DNA from: Gottfriedia luciferensis
GTDB taxonomy: Bacteria; Bacillota; Bacilli; Bacillales; Bacillaceae_G
Direction of reading: 5' to 3'
DNA: 64,000 nucleotides
Assembly: GCF_001712755.1 (NCBI RefSeq)
Contig: NZ_MDKC01000001.1
Location: forward strand, 310,001 to 374,000
Part shown: positions 52,009-62,085 of the stretch, in pieces
Layout: every line of letters starts with the position of its first letter
Position numbering within the stretch: the first letter of the stretch is position 1
Notes under the pieces: generated by a model
Seen by the model: only the letters and a program-made list of their open reading frames with translations
The model's database searches: none
What the model was told of the DNA's origin: nothing
Position numbers and translations under genes: made by a program

Positions 52009-52581
52009 ATGAAAAAAATTAATGAATTAATTGAACAAATAGATTTAGATAAAAAAATATTATTAGAGGATATTCCTAATCTAGATCTTTATATGGATCA
52101 AGTAATCCAACTATTTGATAATAAATTTGCGAAACCGAATTCAAATGAAAAAGTAATGACAAAAACAATGATTAATAATTACGCTAAAGCTAAATTGCTT
52201 TTCCCAATAAAAAATAAGAAATACACAAAGAATCATATCATTTTAATCAGTTTAATTTATCATTTAAAAGGTGCACTTTCGATTAATGATATAAAAGAGT
52301 CTTTAAATGGATTAAATCAAAGAATCCTTGAAAATAATGAAATAAGTATTGATGATATTTACTCAAGTTTTTTACATTTAAATGAACTAGACCTTGAAAA
52401 GTTTAAAACTGAACTTCAACAATCTGGTGAAAATGTAAGTAAAGAAATTGAACAGATTGATGATGAAAGTAAAGAATATATTGAGAAATTACTCTTAATT
52501 ACTTCTTTCGTTAATATGAGTAATTTATATAAAAATGCAGCTGAAAAATTAGTAATGGATATGATTGAGAAGCAGAAATAA
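52009..52581 (+). CDS. DUF1836 domain protein
   Basis: A 190-residue soluble protein matching DUF1836: PNLDLYMDQVIQLFDNKF, VMTKTMINNYAKAKLLFP and YTKNHIILISLIYHLKGALSINDIK. The family resembles a MerR-like DNA-binding fold, so a regulatory role is plausible. GAGGAAG precedes the ATG. It is monocistronic. Confidence 0.83.
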   Translation: MKKINELIEQIDLDKKILLEDIPNLDLYMDQVIQLFDNKFAKPNSNEKVMTKTMINNYAKAKLLFPIKNKKYTKNHIILISLIYHLKGALSINDIKESLNGLNQRILENNEISIDDIYSSFLHLNELDLEKFKTELQQSGENVSKEIEQIDDESKEYIEKLLLITSFVNMSNLYKNAAEKLVMDMIEKQK

Positions 52582-52854
52582 AATACATTTTTGAGCTTAG
52601 TCGATCGGTAAGGGGCAATCTAATTAAGTAGGTTGCTATTTAAAGTGGCCCCGCCTAATGTTTAGTAGAATGTACGAGGTATTAGGGTATTCTAGATGGA
52701 AATGACCTTTCTTTGCAGGTAATATGCCTATATACATCAATTTTTTCATTCTAAAAAGGTTTAGAGTAAAATTGCTAGCTTTTCACTTTATATTACTCAC
52801 GATTGTACAATCTATAGGATGTAATACCTTAACTGGTATGGGTAATTTTTTGTT
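52582..52854. other. Gene-free stretch with nested inverted repeats
   Basis: GGGGC (52612) and GCCCC (ending 52652) enclose a second stem GCAATCT/AGGTTGC, and CCTAAT (52654) can pair with ATTAGG (52681). The segment is GC-richer than its flanks. From about 52820 it matches the sequence that precedes repeat copy A. No gene is supported. Confidence 0.35.
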
Positions 52855-52926
52855 TTATTTGCTATTCTTTTGAATTTAATTGCAGTTTAGGGGTTTTTAA
52901 TTGCGATTTTCAGATTTTAATTGCAG
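52855..52926. repeat. AT-rich TTTGC/TTGCAG repeat (copy B)
   Basis: TTATTTGC at 52855 and TTAATTGC boxes at 52876, 52897 and 52917 recur at 20-21 bp. TTAATTGCAG at 52876 and 52917 are exactly 41 bp apart, as in copy A at 13835. The upstream 35 bp (GTAATACC, ACTGG, GGTAATT) also match copy A. Confidence 0.7.
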
Positions 52927-53124
52927 TACACTTTTATTTGCACAGATTGACTCAATAACTACTGTTCTCCAGGACATGATTGAATTTCTCCAGCACTTAT
53001 TTGCAGTTTCATTTTAAAATATTTTTCAAATTCTTGCTCTTTCATTCTAATATCAGTCCATTTTTCTTAATTAAGTCTATAATAAAATTTAAATAAGACC
53101 ATGAAGAGCAAAGGGTGATTTAAA
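52927..53124. other. Gene-free stretch before the methyltransferase gene
   Basis: AT-rich, with isolated further TTTGCA boxes (near 52937 and 52999) that may be decayed repeat units; presumably the promoter of the next gene. Confidence 0.35.
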
Positions 53125-53637
53125 TTGCATTCAACTGAAAAACTATATTGGACTTTAATTGAACATAAAAAATGGAAGATTCATATTGCTGCAACAATAA
53201 AAGGGTTATGTTTCGTAGGCTCACAATGTGGACCCATTCAAGAATTAATTTTATTTAAGGATAAATACTTTCCTGGAATTGAAATGGAAGAAGATGAAAA
53301 AATATTAGAAGCTTATAAAAAAGAGATTATTGAATTTTTAGAGGGCGAGCGGTCTAATTTTAATAGTAGACTTGATTTTCGTGGTACTGCATTTCAAAAT
53401 TCAGTTTGGAGTGCGCTATGCTCGATCGGTTATGGAGAAACTAAAACTTATTCCGACATTGCGAGTTACCTAAATAAGCCAAAATCTGTTCGAGCAGTCG
53501 GGAGAGCAATTGGTGCAAATCCAATATTGATAATTATTCCTTGTCATCGCGTAATTGGAAAGGATGGATCATTAACTGGCTATCGTGGTGGTTTAGAAAT
53601 GAAAAAAAGTCTTTTAAAAATTGAAACTAGAAACTAA
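53125..53637 (+). CDS. ogt: Methylated-DNA--protein-cysteine methyltransferase
   Basis: A 170-residue DNA repair protein that removes alkyl groups from O6-alkylguanine by irreversible transfer to Cys140 in IIPCHRVIG. The helix-turn-helix region RGTAFQNSVWSALCSIGYGETKTYSDIA precedes it, and the GSLTGYRGGLEMK tail follows. The start is TTG at 53125, with AAAGGGTG upstream. The radical SAM gene follows after 19 bp. Confidence 0.92.
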   Translation: MHSTEKLYWTLIEHKKWKIHIAATIKGLCFVGSQCGPIQELILFKDKYFPGIEMEEDEKILEAYKKEIIEFLEGERSNFNSRLDFRGTAFQNSVWSALCSIGYGETKTYSDIASYLNKPKSVRAVGRAIGANPILIIIPCHRVIGKDGSLTGYRGGLEMKKSLLKIETRN

Positions 53638-53656
53638 TTAATTAGGAGGTGTTTGG

Positions 53657-54475
53657 ATGGAAAGTGAAATATTTTATAAAAATCCAAAAACCATTCTAAA
53701 TAAAGGTACAGGTTTTCTCTCAGGATATACTCACTCTTTAAATCCTTATACTGGTTGCTCATTTGCATGTTCATATTGCTATGTAAGACAAATGCCTGTT
53801 TCACTTTTTCGAAAAAAAGAATGGGGTAGTTGGGTTGATATTAAACAGAGTGCCCCTATTATTCTAGAGAAAGAATTGAAAAAGGCAAAAAGCAAAGATA
53901 AAGTAACCATTTTTATGTCATCTAGCACAGATCCATTTCAACCGATTGAATATAAAGAAAAATTGACTAGAAGTCTATTAGAAGTCATGCTGCAAAATCA
54001 ACCAGATTTTTTATTCGTTCAAACTCGGAGTCCGCTTGTAAAAAGAGATATTGATCTCTTAAAGCTATTTAAGGAGAAAGTACGAGTAAGTATGACGATT
54101 GAAACAGACTTGGATGAAATAAGAAAGTTTTTCTCACCATATGCACCCCCTATTAATGCACGACTTAAAGTCATCGAAGAACTTGTAAATGCTGGAATTC
54201 CAACCCAGGCTACAATCGCCCCTATTCTCCCTAGTAGCGAGAATTTCCCAAAAAGATTATCGGAAATTGTTCATAGAATCTGTATCGATGATTTTTTTAT
54301 GGGTGACGGAAGCGGAGGAAAACGAACAGGTCGTCTTGGTATTGAAAAAAAATATGCTGAGCGTAATTTAGAAGATTGGTATGGTCCAGATGCCTATCAG
54401 ATCGTTTATCAACGATTTAAAAAATATTTTTCAGAGGATCAGCTTTTTATTAGTCAAAAAGGTTTTGAACCATAA
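53657..54475 (+). CDS. SPL family radical SAM protein
   Basis: A 272-residue radical SAM enzyme. The iron-sulfur ligands Cys34, Cys38 and Cys41 lie in TGCSFACSYCYVRQMP, followed by IFMSSSTDPFQPIE. It resembles SplB/Rv2578c-type proteins, but is shorter than the spore photoproduct lyase of B. subtilis (about 340 residues), so true photolyase activity is uncertain. TAGGAGGTG precedes the ATG. It is probably co-transcribed with the methyltransferase gene, giving a repair-themed pair. Confidence 0.85.
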   Translation: MESEIFYKNPKTILNKGTGFLSGYTHSLNPYTGCSFACSYCYVRQMPVSLFRKKEWGSWVDIKQSAPIILEKELKKAKSKDKVTIFMSSSTDPFQPIEYKEKLTRSLLEVMLQNQPDFLFVQTRSPLVKRDIDLLKLFKEKVRVSMTIETDLDEIRKFFSPYAPPINARLKVIEELVNAGIPTQATIAPILPSSENFPKRLSEIVHRICIDDFFMGDGSGGKRTGRLGIEKKYAERNLEDWYGPDAYQIVYQRFKKYFSEDQLFISQKGFEP

Positions 54476-54565
54476 ACCAAAAATTTAAAAACATCAATTC
54501 ATAAAAAAAGATAGAAAATTGTGGTATTTTAAAGTAGAACCTTTTTATGAATGGAGAGATAAAAG

Positions 54566-54991
54566 TTGGCAGAAGTAAAAATAATGAATAGTAGTTCGGA
54601 TATTTTGAAAACGTTTCAAACAGTAAGTCAATTACGTCCACATTTAAGAGAAGATGAATTTGTTAACACGATTAACAGATTAATCAACACAAATCATTAT
54701 CAACTTGTAGCCGTGATCGAAAATGATGAAGTAACAGCTGTTGCTGGTTATCGTATAACAGAATCATTAGCATGGGGGAAATACTTTTATGTTGATGACT
54801 TAATTACTAGTGAAAATCATCGTAAAAAAGGCTATGCACAAATTTTGTGGAATTGGTTAATTAATGATGCAAAACTAAATAATTGTGAACAATTCCATCT
54901 AGATTCTGGGGTACAACGTTACGATGCTCATAGGTTTTATCTTAAAAATAGTTTAAATATTACATGTCATCATTTTCAATTGAATTTTTAA
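54566..54991 (+). CDS. GNAT family N-acetyltransferase
   Basis: A 141-residue acetyltransferase: YFYVDDLITSENHRKKGYAQILWNWL contains beta4 and the CoA loop, and HLDSGVQRYDAHRFYLKNSL the C-terminal motif. The start is TTG at 54566, with GGAGAG upstream. The substrate is unknown. Confidence 0.85.
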   Translation: MAEVKIMNSSSDILKTFQTVSQLRPHLREDEFVNTINRLINTNHYQLVAVIENDEVTAVAGYRITESLAWGKYFYVDDLITSENHRKKGYAQILWNWLINDAKLNNCEQFHLDSGVQRYDAHRFYLKNSLNITCHHFQLNF

Positions 54992-55040
54992 CTGACTCAA
55001 CTGCTTCAAAATTATTTAGCAGATCGATACTCAATACATT

Positions 55041-55066
55041 GAGGCTGTGAAAACAGTCTCTTTTTT
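55041..55066 (+). terminator. Intrinsic terminator after acetyltransferase gene
   Basis: GAGGCTGT pairs with ACAGTCTC (one G-T) around GAAA, followed by six Ts. Confidence 0.8.
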
Positions 55067-55198
55067 GATCGTAAATTTAAAAAACTTTACAATTATGCTT
55101 ACGGACCAAATCTTTTATTATTTATTAGAATTGATTTTAGAAAATAGATTAAAGGAATGATATACTATTTTCAAATAGATACAGGAGGCTTTTACTAA

Positions 55199-56389
55199 AT
55201 GAAAGAAAAGAATTCAAAACGGCTAGCCAATATTTCACTAATCGTGGCAACTTGTGGTTTCGCTGCAACAATGCCGTTTCAATCTAAATTATTTCAAATC
55301 CTTTCTGGTGGATTTGAGGCAGCTTTAGTTGGTGGTCTTGCGGATTGGTTTGCTGTAACTGCAATGTTTCGTCATCCTCTTGGTATACCGATCCCACATA
55401 CAGCTTTATTACCTAAAAATAGAAAGAAGATTACTGAGGGGATTTTAAATACACTTAATAATCAATGGCTAAGTAAGGAAAGTTTAATTGAAAAGGTAGA
55501 AGAACGTGACTGGGTTAATCAAGGTATTAATGCTTTTGAAAAGATCCTTGAAAATGATGAATCAAGAAATAAAATGGTTCATTCAATCAAACAGTTTGGT
55601 GCATCTATTCAGGATGATACAATCAAAAAATTTTTATTAAATACATTTAAACCAACAATTGATTCCATATCATCTCAGAACTTATTAAGTAAAGCTGTCG
55701 ATACAGTTATTGAAAAAGAATGGGATGCAAAGACATATGAATTTTTAATTAATAAAATCGAAGAAACAGTTAGCCTACCACATATTAAGGAATTAATCGG
55801 TAAAGAAGTTATACAGTTTATCGAGCGAAAGTTTTTTATGATTAAAGCTTTTCTACCAATGATTGGAGAAGAGAAAATAACAGAATTTATACATAGCGGA
55901 TTAATCGATTTACTAACGGAATTAAAACACCCTAATAGTGATCGTAGGAATTTCATTTTATCGTTTATTCGAATGGAAGCTGATAAAACTAAATCGAATG
56001 AAAACATTATTCGCCAATTAGATGAATGGAAAAATAAAGGCTATGAATATATTGTAGATCAAGCAATTAAAATGTTTAGAACAAAAATTAATGATGAAGA
56101 GTTTATTTTTAATGCGATCCAAAAAATAATCAGCTTCATTAAAAATTCTAATTGGATTGATACTGTTGAGCAAAGTTTTAAGAAACTATTAACAAATACA
56201 GTTGAAAAATATCACCATAAAATTAGTGATTTAGTAAGATACAATATTGAAAAATTATCTACTGAAGAGATAACTGATTTATTGGAAAATAAAATTGGTA
56301 AGGATATTACTTGGATTCGTGTCAATGGAGCTGTTTGTGGATTTATTATTGGTTTAGTACTGACTAGTCTAAGATTGATTTTTACATAA
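55199..56389 (+). CDS. DUF445 family membrane protein
   Basis: A 396-residue protein of the DUF445 (YheB/YjiN-like) family. A membrane segment near the N-terminus (about 9-28) with FEAALVGGLADWFAVTAMFRHPLGIPIPHTALLPKNRKKI is the family hallmark. A long helical, charged middle follows, then a C-terminal membrane helix (GAVCGFIIGLVLTSLRLIF). GGAGG precedes the ATG. Function is unknown; both ends are membrane-anchored with a cytoplasmic or extracellular helical arm. Confidence 0.88.
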   Translation: MKEKNSKRLANISLIVATCGFAATMPFQSKLFQILSGGFEAALVGGLADWFAVTAMFRHPLGIPIPHTALLPKNRKKITEGILNTLNNQWLSKESLIEKVEERDWVNQGINAFEKILENDESRNKMVHSIKQFGASIQDDTIKKFLLNTFKPTIDSISSQNLLSKAVDTVIEKEWDAKTYEFLINKIEETVSLPHIKELIGKEVIQFIERKFFMIKAFLPMIGEEKITEFIHSGLIDLLTELKHPNSDRRNFILSFIRMEADKTKSNENIIRQLDEWKNKGYEYIVDQAIKMFRTKINDEEFIFNAIQKIISFIKNSNWIDTVEQSFKKLLTNTVEKYHHKISDLVRYNIEKLSTEEITDLLENKIGKDITWIRVNGAVCGFIIGLVLTSLRLIFT

Positions 56390-56413
56390 TATTTAAACAT
56401 TACTTCCTACAAA

Positions 56414-56451
56414 AGCCTTAATTAACGTAAAAAGTTAATTAAGGTTTTTTT
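56414..56451 (+). terminator. Intrinsic terminator after DUF445 gene
   Basis: 11-bp stem CCTTAATTAAC with GTTAATTAAGG, then seven Ts. Confidence 0.85.
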
Positions 56452-56762
56452 ATATAATGAAAGTTTAAATTGGCATCAGGGAAGAAAAATCGACGTAATT
56501 TCCAATTATTGGAATTAATTCTGTCTTCGCCTGAAGTCTCGTCAATAAATTAAAAAAATCCAATAAATAGAAACATAAGCATTTTATTGGAAAGAAAAAT
56601 TTTTTTCATGTATTATAGGTTTGGGTAAAAAATATTTTCCGAATGGATAATTGGAATGAATTATTTGAACTAACATTAGCTCTAAATAAAAATTAAAGAT
56701 CGTTTGAAATATATTTTTTATTATCAACTAGTTAAAAGTTCGAGTAAGAGGAGGTTTAGTTA
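56452..56762. other. Gene-free stretch upstream of zwf
   Basis: AT-rich; presumably contains the promoter of the pentose phosphate cluster. No clear operator or cre site was found. Confidence 0.4.
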
Positions 56763-58274
56763 ATGGATTCTATGTCATTTGTATTATTCGGAGCCACAGG
56801 CGATTTAGCAAAACGAAAAATTTTTCCTGCTTTATATAATTTATTTATAGATCAAAAGATGCCAGAGTCTTTTTCAATCATTGGGATTGGTAGAAAAGAT
56901 TTTTCAAATGATGAATTTCAGAATCAAGTAATGCAATCACTCATTACTTTTTCAAGACGTTCTTTAGAGGATCAAAAAATGGTCCAAGAATTTCTAGATT
57001 CAATTCGTTATCAACAGCTAGATATCACGAATAAAGAAGGATTCGTTGATTTATTAGATTTAGTCAAAGAAAGAGAACAGGAATTACAATTACCTGAAAA
57101 CAGATTATTTTATTTATCTGTAGCACCAGAATTTTTTGAAGTTATTGCATCAAATATTAAGGAAAGTGGACTTGGTACGACAAAAGGTTGGAAACGTCTA
57201 ATCATTGAAAAACCTTTTGGACGTGACTTGAAAACGGCTAGAGATTTAAATGAAAAATTAAGTAAGTCATTTAAAGAAGATGAGATTTTCCGAATTGATC
57301 ATTACTTAGGCAAACCTATGGTTCAGAACTTAGAAGCTTTAGAGTTTGCTAATCCAGTTTTACAAGCATTATGGAACAATCAATATATCGCAAATGTTCA
57401 AATTACCGCAAGTGAAACAGTCGGAGTTGAAGAACGAGCAGGTTATTATGATAAATCTGGAGCAATTCGAGATATGTTCCAAAATCATATGTTACAAATG
57501 TTAATGATGTCTGCTATGCATTTAACTAACCAAAATACGGCTAGTGATGTTAGAGCTGAGAAGAAAAAGGTTCTTGAATCTCTTCTACCTCTATCAAAAG
57601 AAGAAGTAGTTTCTCATGTAGTACGTGGTCAATATGGTTCAGGTGAACAAAATGGTAAGAAAGTAGTTGCATATAGACAAGAACCAGGAATTGAATTTTC
57701 ATCACAAAATGATACTTATGTAGCAGCTAGAGTATTAATCGAAAACGATTTTTGGAAGGGAATTCCATTCTATATCCGTACAGGTAAAAGAATGAAAGAA
57801 AAATCTACTCGAATCGTTTTTGAATTCAAAAGTCCGATTCAAAATCTTGCCAAAAAGAACAGCATTAATAATGGACCAAATTTATTGGTTATTGAAATTA
57901 ATCCAAATGAAAGAGTTTCTTTCTATTTAAATAGCAAAAACGTAGAGGGCAATATTGAACCTGTACAAGCTGAGTATTTTGCGAATAAAGAAGATCGTCC
58001 AGAAGCGTATGAGTTATTAGTATACGATGCGTTACGCGGCGATTCGAAATTTTTTGCTCATTGGAATGAAGTAGAATTATCATGGCAATGGGTTCAACCA
58101 ATTTTAGAAGCATTTGAAGAAAATTTAGTACCACTTCATACTTATAAATCCGGTTCATTTGGTCCAGAGGCTGCTGATGAATTATTAGCAGAAGATGGTT
58201 TCAAATGGTGGTTAGATACAGATTTTGTACAAGAAAATGAAAACAACAAAACAGATCTAAAAAGGAGTATTTAA
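56763..58274 (+). CDS. zwf: Glucose-6-phosphate 1-dehydrogenase
   Basis: A 503-residue enzyme that oxidises glucose-6-phosphate to 6-phosphogluconolactone with NADP+. The Rossmann motif FGATGDLAKRK is at 9-19, and the active-site RIDHYLGK with His180 and Lys184 at 177-184. The length is normal. GAGGAGG precedes the ATG. It is the first gene of a pentose phosphate cluster, only 3 bp from tkt. Confidence 0.95.
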   Translation: MDSMSFVLFGATGDLAKRKIFPALYNLFIDQKMPESFSIIGIGRKDFSNDEFQNQVMQSLITFSRRSLEDQKMVQEFLDSIRYQQLDITNKEGFVDLLDLVKEREQELQLPENRLFYLSVAPEFFEVIASNIKESGLGTTKGWKRLIIEKPFGRDLKTARDLNEKLSKSFKEDEIFRIDHYLGKPMVQNLEALEFANPVLQALWNNQYIANVQITASETVGVEERAGYYDKSGAIRDMFQNHMLQMLMMSAMHLTNQNTASDVRAEKKKVLESLLPLSKEEVVSHVVRGQYGSGEQNGKKVVAYRQEPGIEFSSQNDTYVAARVLIENDFWKGIPFYIRTGKRMKEKSTRIVFEFKSPIQNLAKKNSINNGPNLLVIEINPNERVSFYLNSKNVEGNIEPVQAEYFANKEDRPEAYELLVYDALRGDSKFFAHWNEVELSWQWVQPILEAFEENLVPLHTYKSGSFGPEAADELLAEDGFKWWLDTDFVQENENNKTDLKRSI

Positions 58275-58277
58275 ATT

Positions 58278-60269
58278 ATGAGTTCGATTTCTACATTATC
58301 AATTAATACAATCCGCACACTTTCAATTGATGCGATTAACCAAGCTAATTCTGGTCATCCAGGTTTACCAATGGGTGCAGCGCCAATGGCATATGCACTT
58401 TGGGCAGATCATTTAAAGCATAATCCAAAAAGTTCAAAATGGTTTGACCGTGACCGTTTTGTATTATCAGCTGGTCATGGTTCAAGTATGTTATATAGTT
58501 TACTACATCTTGCAGGCTACGATGTTTCAATCGAAGACCTTAAAGATTTCCGTAAACTAAATAGTAAAACACCTGGACATCCTGAATTTGGACACACTGA
58601 TGGTGTTGAAGCTACGACTGGTCCATTAGGACAAGGTATTGCTACTGCTGTTGGTATGGCAATGGCTGAAGCTCATTTAGCAGGTAAATTTAACAAAGAT
58701 AACCTTTCTATTATTGATCACTATACTTATGCATTAGTTGGTGATGGTGATTTAATGGAAGGTGTTGCATACGAAGCTATGTCACTTGCTGGTCACATGA
58801 AACTTGGAAAACTAGTTGTATTATACGATTCAAACGATATTTCATTAGATGGTACATTAAATCTTTCTTATTCAGAAGATATGAAAAAGAGAGCTGAATC
58901 ATTTAACTGGCAATATTTAAGAGTAGAAGATGGAAACGATCATGTAGAAATTTCGAAAGCAATCGAACAAGCTAAACAAAACTCAGACCAACCGACAATC
59001 ATTGAAGTTAGAACAATTATTGGTTACGGAAGTCCAAAAGTGGCTGGTACAAATAAAGCCCATGGTAATCCATTAGGTCTTGAAGAAGCAAAAGAAACGA
59101 AAAAAGCATATGCTTGGAATTACGAAGAAGATTTCTTTGTACCAGAAGAAGTTAAATGTCATTTCAAAGAAATACAAGAAAAAGGCAGCGAAAAAGAAGC
59201 TGAGTGGAATAAAGTTTTTAATGCTTACCGTGAAGCTTACCCAGAATTAGCAGTTCAGCTTGAAAAAGCAATTAAAGGTGAAGTTTTAATCGAAACAGAA
59301 GATTTATTAACTTTTGACGAGAATAAAACAATCTCTACACGTGTTGCAAGTGGAGAAGCAATTAATCACTACATTAAATCAGTTCCTGAAATTTTCGGTG
59401 GAAGCGCAGATTTATCTCATTCAACGATGACAGATATTAAAGATGAAAGTAAATTTGCTGTAGAATCATTTGCTGGACGCAATATTTATTTTGGTGTACG
59501 TGAGCATGCGATGGGTGCTGCTGCAAATGGTATGGCATTACACGGTGGAGTTAAGCCTTTTGTAAGTACGTTCTTCGTATTTAATGATTATTTACGTCCA
59601 TCAATTCGTTTAGCAGCATTACAAAAATTACCAGTAACATATGTATTCACTCATGACTCAATTGCAGTTGGTGAAGACGGCCCTACACATGAGCCAGTTG
59701 AACATTTAGCAGCTTTACGTGCGATCCCTGGTTTAACAGTTATTCGTCCATCAGACGCAAATGAAACAGCTAATGCTTGGGCATATGCGTTACAAAATAC
59801 AAATGGACCAATCGCTTTAGTATTAAGTCGTCAAAATTTACCTGTATTTGAAGAAACAGCATCTAGATTAGATAATCTTTCAAAAGGTGGATATGTTTTA
59901 ACAGAAACGAATGATCAACCAGACTTAATTTTAATCGCTACAGGTTCAGAAGTGTCACTTGCAGTGAATAGTAAAATTGAGTTAGAAAAAGAAAACTTAT
60001 CAATTCGTGTAGTAGCAATGCCAAGTTGGGAGCTATTCGATCTACAATCAGATGAATACAAAGAGTCTGTTTTACCATCACACGTATTAAACCGTGTTTC
60101 AATTGAAATGGGAATTTCACTTGGATGGGAACGCTATGTTGGTTTCAAAGGTAAAAAAATCTCAATCGAGACTTTTGGAGCATCTGGAACAGGTAATGAA
60201 GTAATGGAATTATTTGGTTTTAGTACAAAGAATGTAGTTAACGTAAGCAAAACTTTATTAAATTCTTGA
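58278..60269 (+). CDS. tkt: Transketolase
   Basis: A 663-residue thiamine-diphosphate enzyme that transfers two-carbon units between sugar phosphates. N-terminal [20 protein letters not shown], the TPP motif [14 protein letters not shown], and the pyrimidine domain with [19 protein letters not shown] and [15 protein letters not shown] are all visible. AAAAAGGAG precedes the ATG. It is translated directly after zwf. Confidence 0.95.
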   Translation: MSSISTLSINTIRTLSIDAINQANSGHPGLPMGAAPMAYALWADHLKHNPKSSKWFDRDRFVLSAGHGSSMLYSLLHLAGYDVSIEDLKDFRKLNSKTPGHPEFGHTDGVEATTGPLGQGIATAVGMAMAEAHLAGKFNKDNLSIIDHYTYALVGDGDLMEGVAYEAMSLAGHMKLGKLVVLYDSNDISLDGTLNLSYSEDMKKRAESFNWQYLRVEDGNDHVEISKAIEQAKQNSDQPTIIEVRTIIGYGSPKVAGTNKAHGNPLGLEEAKETKKAYAWNYEEDFFVPEEVKCHFKEIQEKGSEKEAEWNKVFNAYREAYPELAVQLEKAIKGEVLIETEDLLTFDENKTISTRVASGEAINHYIKSVPEIFGGSADLSHSTMTDIKDESKFAVESFAGRNIYFGVREHAMGAAANGMALHGGVKPFVSTFFVFNDYLRPSIRLAALQKLPVTYVFTHDSIAVGEDGPTHEPVEHLAALRAIPGLTVIRPSDANETANAWAYALQNTNGPIALVLSRQNLPVFEETASRLDNLSKGGYVLTETNDQPDLILIATGSEVSLAVNSKIELEKENLSIRVVAMPSWELFDLQSDEYKESVLPSHVLNRVSIEMGISLGWERYVGFKGKKISIETFGASGTGNEVMELFGFSTKNVVNVSKTLLNS

Positions 60270-60361
60270 TCAAATAATATTTTATTTATTTTTTTATCAT
60301 AAAAATTTTTACTTAGAGAAAAACATTAATATTACTGTAGATATTATGGGAGGATAACGTA

Positions 60362-61255
60362 ATGAAAGTTGGTTTAATTGGATTAGGAAAAATGGGTCTA
60401 AACTTAGGTCAAAATTTAATGGATCATAATCACGAAGTAGTAGCATTTGATTTGAATACTGCAGCAGTAGAAGAAATGAAAGGCTTTGGTGCAGTTGGTA
60501 CTTCAAGCTTAGAAGAATTAGTAAAAAATCTTGATACGCCAAGAGTTCTTTGGATTATGGTACCACATGGAGTAGTAGATTCTGTTATTAGTGATGTAAA
60601 ACCATTCTTATCAGAAGGGGATATTATCATTGAAGCAGGAAACTCACATTATAAAGAGTCTATTAGACGTTATGATGAATTAAAAGAACATGGAATCCGA
60701 TTCATGGATGCTGGTACTTCAGGCGGTATGGAAGGCGCTCGTAACGGTGCTTGTTATATGGTTGGTGGAGACCAAGAAGCTTGGGATATCGTAGAACCAA
60801 TCTTTAAAGATACTTCAGTAGAAAATGGTTTCCTATATGCTGGTAAAATTGGTAGTGGACATTTCCTAAAAATGGTTCATAATGGTATCGAATACGGTAT
60901 GATGGCTGCAATCGGTGAAGGATTTGAAGTACTAGAAAAAAGTGACTTTGATTATGATTATGAAAAAGTTGCGAAAGTATGGAATAATGGTTCTGTAATT
61001 CGTTCTTGGTTAATGGAATTAACTGAAAATGCATTCTCAAAAGATGCTAAGCTTGATGAAATTAGAGGCGTAATGCATTCATCTGGTGAAGGGAAATGGA
61101 CAATTGAAACTGCTCTAGACCTTCAAGCTGCTACTCCAGTTATTGCAATGTCATTATTAATGCGTTACCGTTCATTAGATAACGATACGTTCACAGGTAA
61201 AGTAGTTGCGGCTCTTCGTAATGAATTTGGTGGACATGCAGTTGAAAAGAAATAA
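60362..61255 (+). CDS. gnd: 6-phosphogluconate dehydrogenase, decarboxylating (short YqeC-type)
   Basis: A 297-residue enzyme converting 6-phosphogluconate to ribulose-5-phosphate and CO2. It has the nucleotide-binding GLIGLGKMGLNLG (4-16), the substrate motif EAGNSHYKES, DAGTSGGMEGARNG and the catalytic Lys in GHFLKMVHNGIEYG. It is the short, probably NAD-dependent YqeC/GndA-like form, not the ~470-residue enzyme. GGGAGG precedes the ATG. Confidence 0.92.
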   Translation: MKVGLIGLGKMGLNLGQNLMDHNHEVVAFDLNTAAVEEMKGFGAVGTSSLEELVKNLDTPRVLWIMVPHGVVDSVISDVKPFLSEGDIIIEAGNSHYKESIRRYDELKEHGIRFMDAGTSGGMEGARNGACYMVGGDQEAWDIVEPIFKDTSVENGFLYAGKIGSGHFLKMVHNGIEYGMMAAIGEGFEVLEKSDFDYDYEKVAKVWNNGSVIRSWLMELTENAFSKDAKLDEIRGVMHSSGEGKWTIETALDLQAATPVIAMSLLMRYRSLDNDTFTGKVVAALRNEFGGHAVEKK

Positions 61256-61303
61256 ATAAAGTATAAAATAGGAAATATCCCTAAAAATTGGAGGAATTTA
61301 AAA

Positions 61304-61969
61304 ATGAAATTTTTTATTGACACAGCTAATGTAGAAGACATCCAAAAAGCTTATAAAATGGGTGTATTATCAGGAGTAACTACAAATCCATCTTTAGTAG
61401 CAAAAGAAGGAGTTAAATTCGAAGACCGTATCGAAGAAATTTTAAAATTAGTTCCTGAAGTAGAATCAGTTTCTGCTGAAGTTACGCCAAATGCTGTATC
61501 TGCTGAAGAAATGATCGCTGAAGCTGACGAGCTTATTAAAATAAACGGTGGAGATAAAAATATTACAATTAAATTACCAATGACACTTGCTGGTTTAGAA
61601 GCTTGCCGCTACTTAACGAAAAAAGGTGTTAAAACAAACGTAACATTAATCTTTACTGTTAACCAAGCTTTATTAGCAGCTAGAGCAGGTGCTACTTATG
61701 TATCTCCATTCTTAGGTCGTTTAGACGATATTTCTGAAGATGGTGTATTATTAGTTGCTAAAATTGCTGAATTATTCAAAGTTCATAATATGGACGCTCA
61801 AATCATTGCTGCGTCAGTTCGTCACCCAGACCATGTTACTCGTGTAGCATTAGCTGGAGCTCATATCGCAACAATTCCTTACAGTGTTATTGAGCAATTA
61901 TCTAAACACCCATTAACAGATCAAGGTATTGAAAAATTTGCTGCTGACTGGGCAAAAACTTCATTATAA
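61304..61969 (+). CDS. tal: Transaldolase (small TalC/MipB type)
   Basis: A 221-residue TIM-barrel enzyme of the small transaldolase/fructose-6-phosphate aldolase family: [28 protein letters not shown] and the Schiff-base Lys90 in ITIKLPMT, then [23 protein letters not shown]. With transketolase it completes the non-oxidative branch. GGAGG precedes the ATG. Whether it acts as transaldolase or aldolase cannot be settled by sequence alone. Confidence 0.92.
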   Translation: MKFFIDTANVEDIQKAYKMGVLSGVTTNPSLVAKEGVKFEDRIEEILKLVPEVESVSAEVTPNAVSAEEMIAEADELIKINGGDKNITIKLPMTLAGLEACRYLTKKGVKTNVTLIFTVNQALLAARAGATYVSPFLGRLDDISEDGVLLVAKIAELFKVHNMDAQIIAASVRHPDHVTRVALAGAHIATIPYSVIEQLSKHPLTDQGIEKFAADWAKTSL

Positions 61970-62003
61970 TTTGTAACAAACTTTAAATCTAATAAGTATA
62001 AAG

Positions 62004-62049
62004 CCCCCATCTTCATTGAAACTAATTTTGTAGCTATGAAATGGGGGTA
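62004..62049 (+). terminator. Hairpin after tal (weak or partial terminator)
   Basis: CCCCCA...TTCAT pairs with ATGAA...TGGGGG. There is no T run, so read-through into the lactonase gene is likely. Confidence 0.4.
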
Positions 62050-62085
62050 TTTACATAAAAACAAGGAATAGAGGAGGAAATAGTA

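Noticed and set aside
53657-54475. Calling the radical SAM gene splB outright
   Set aside because: The cysteine motif fits the SPL family, but the protein is clearly shorter than the B. subtilis lyase and no splA-like gene precedes it.
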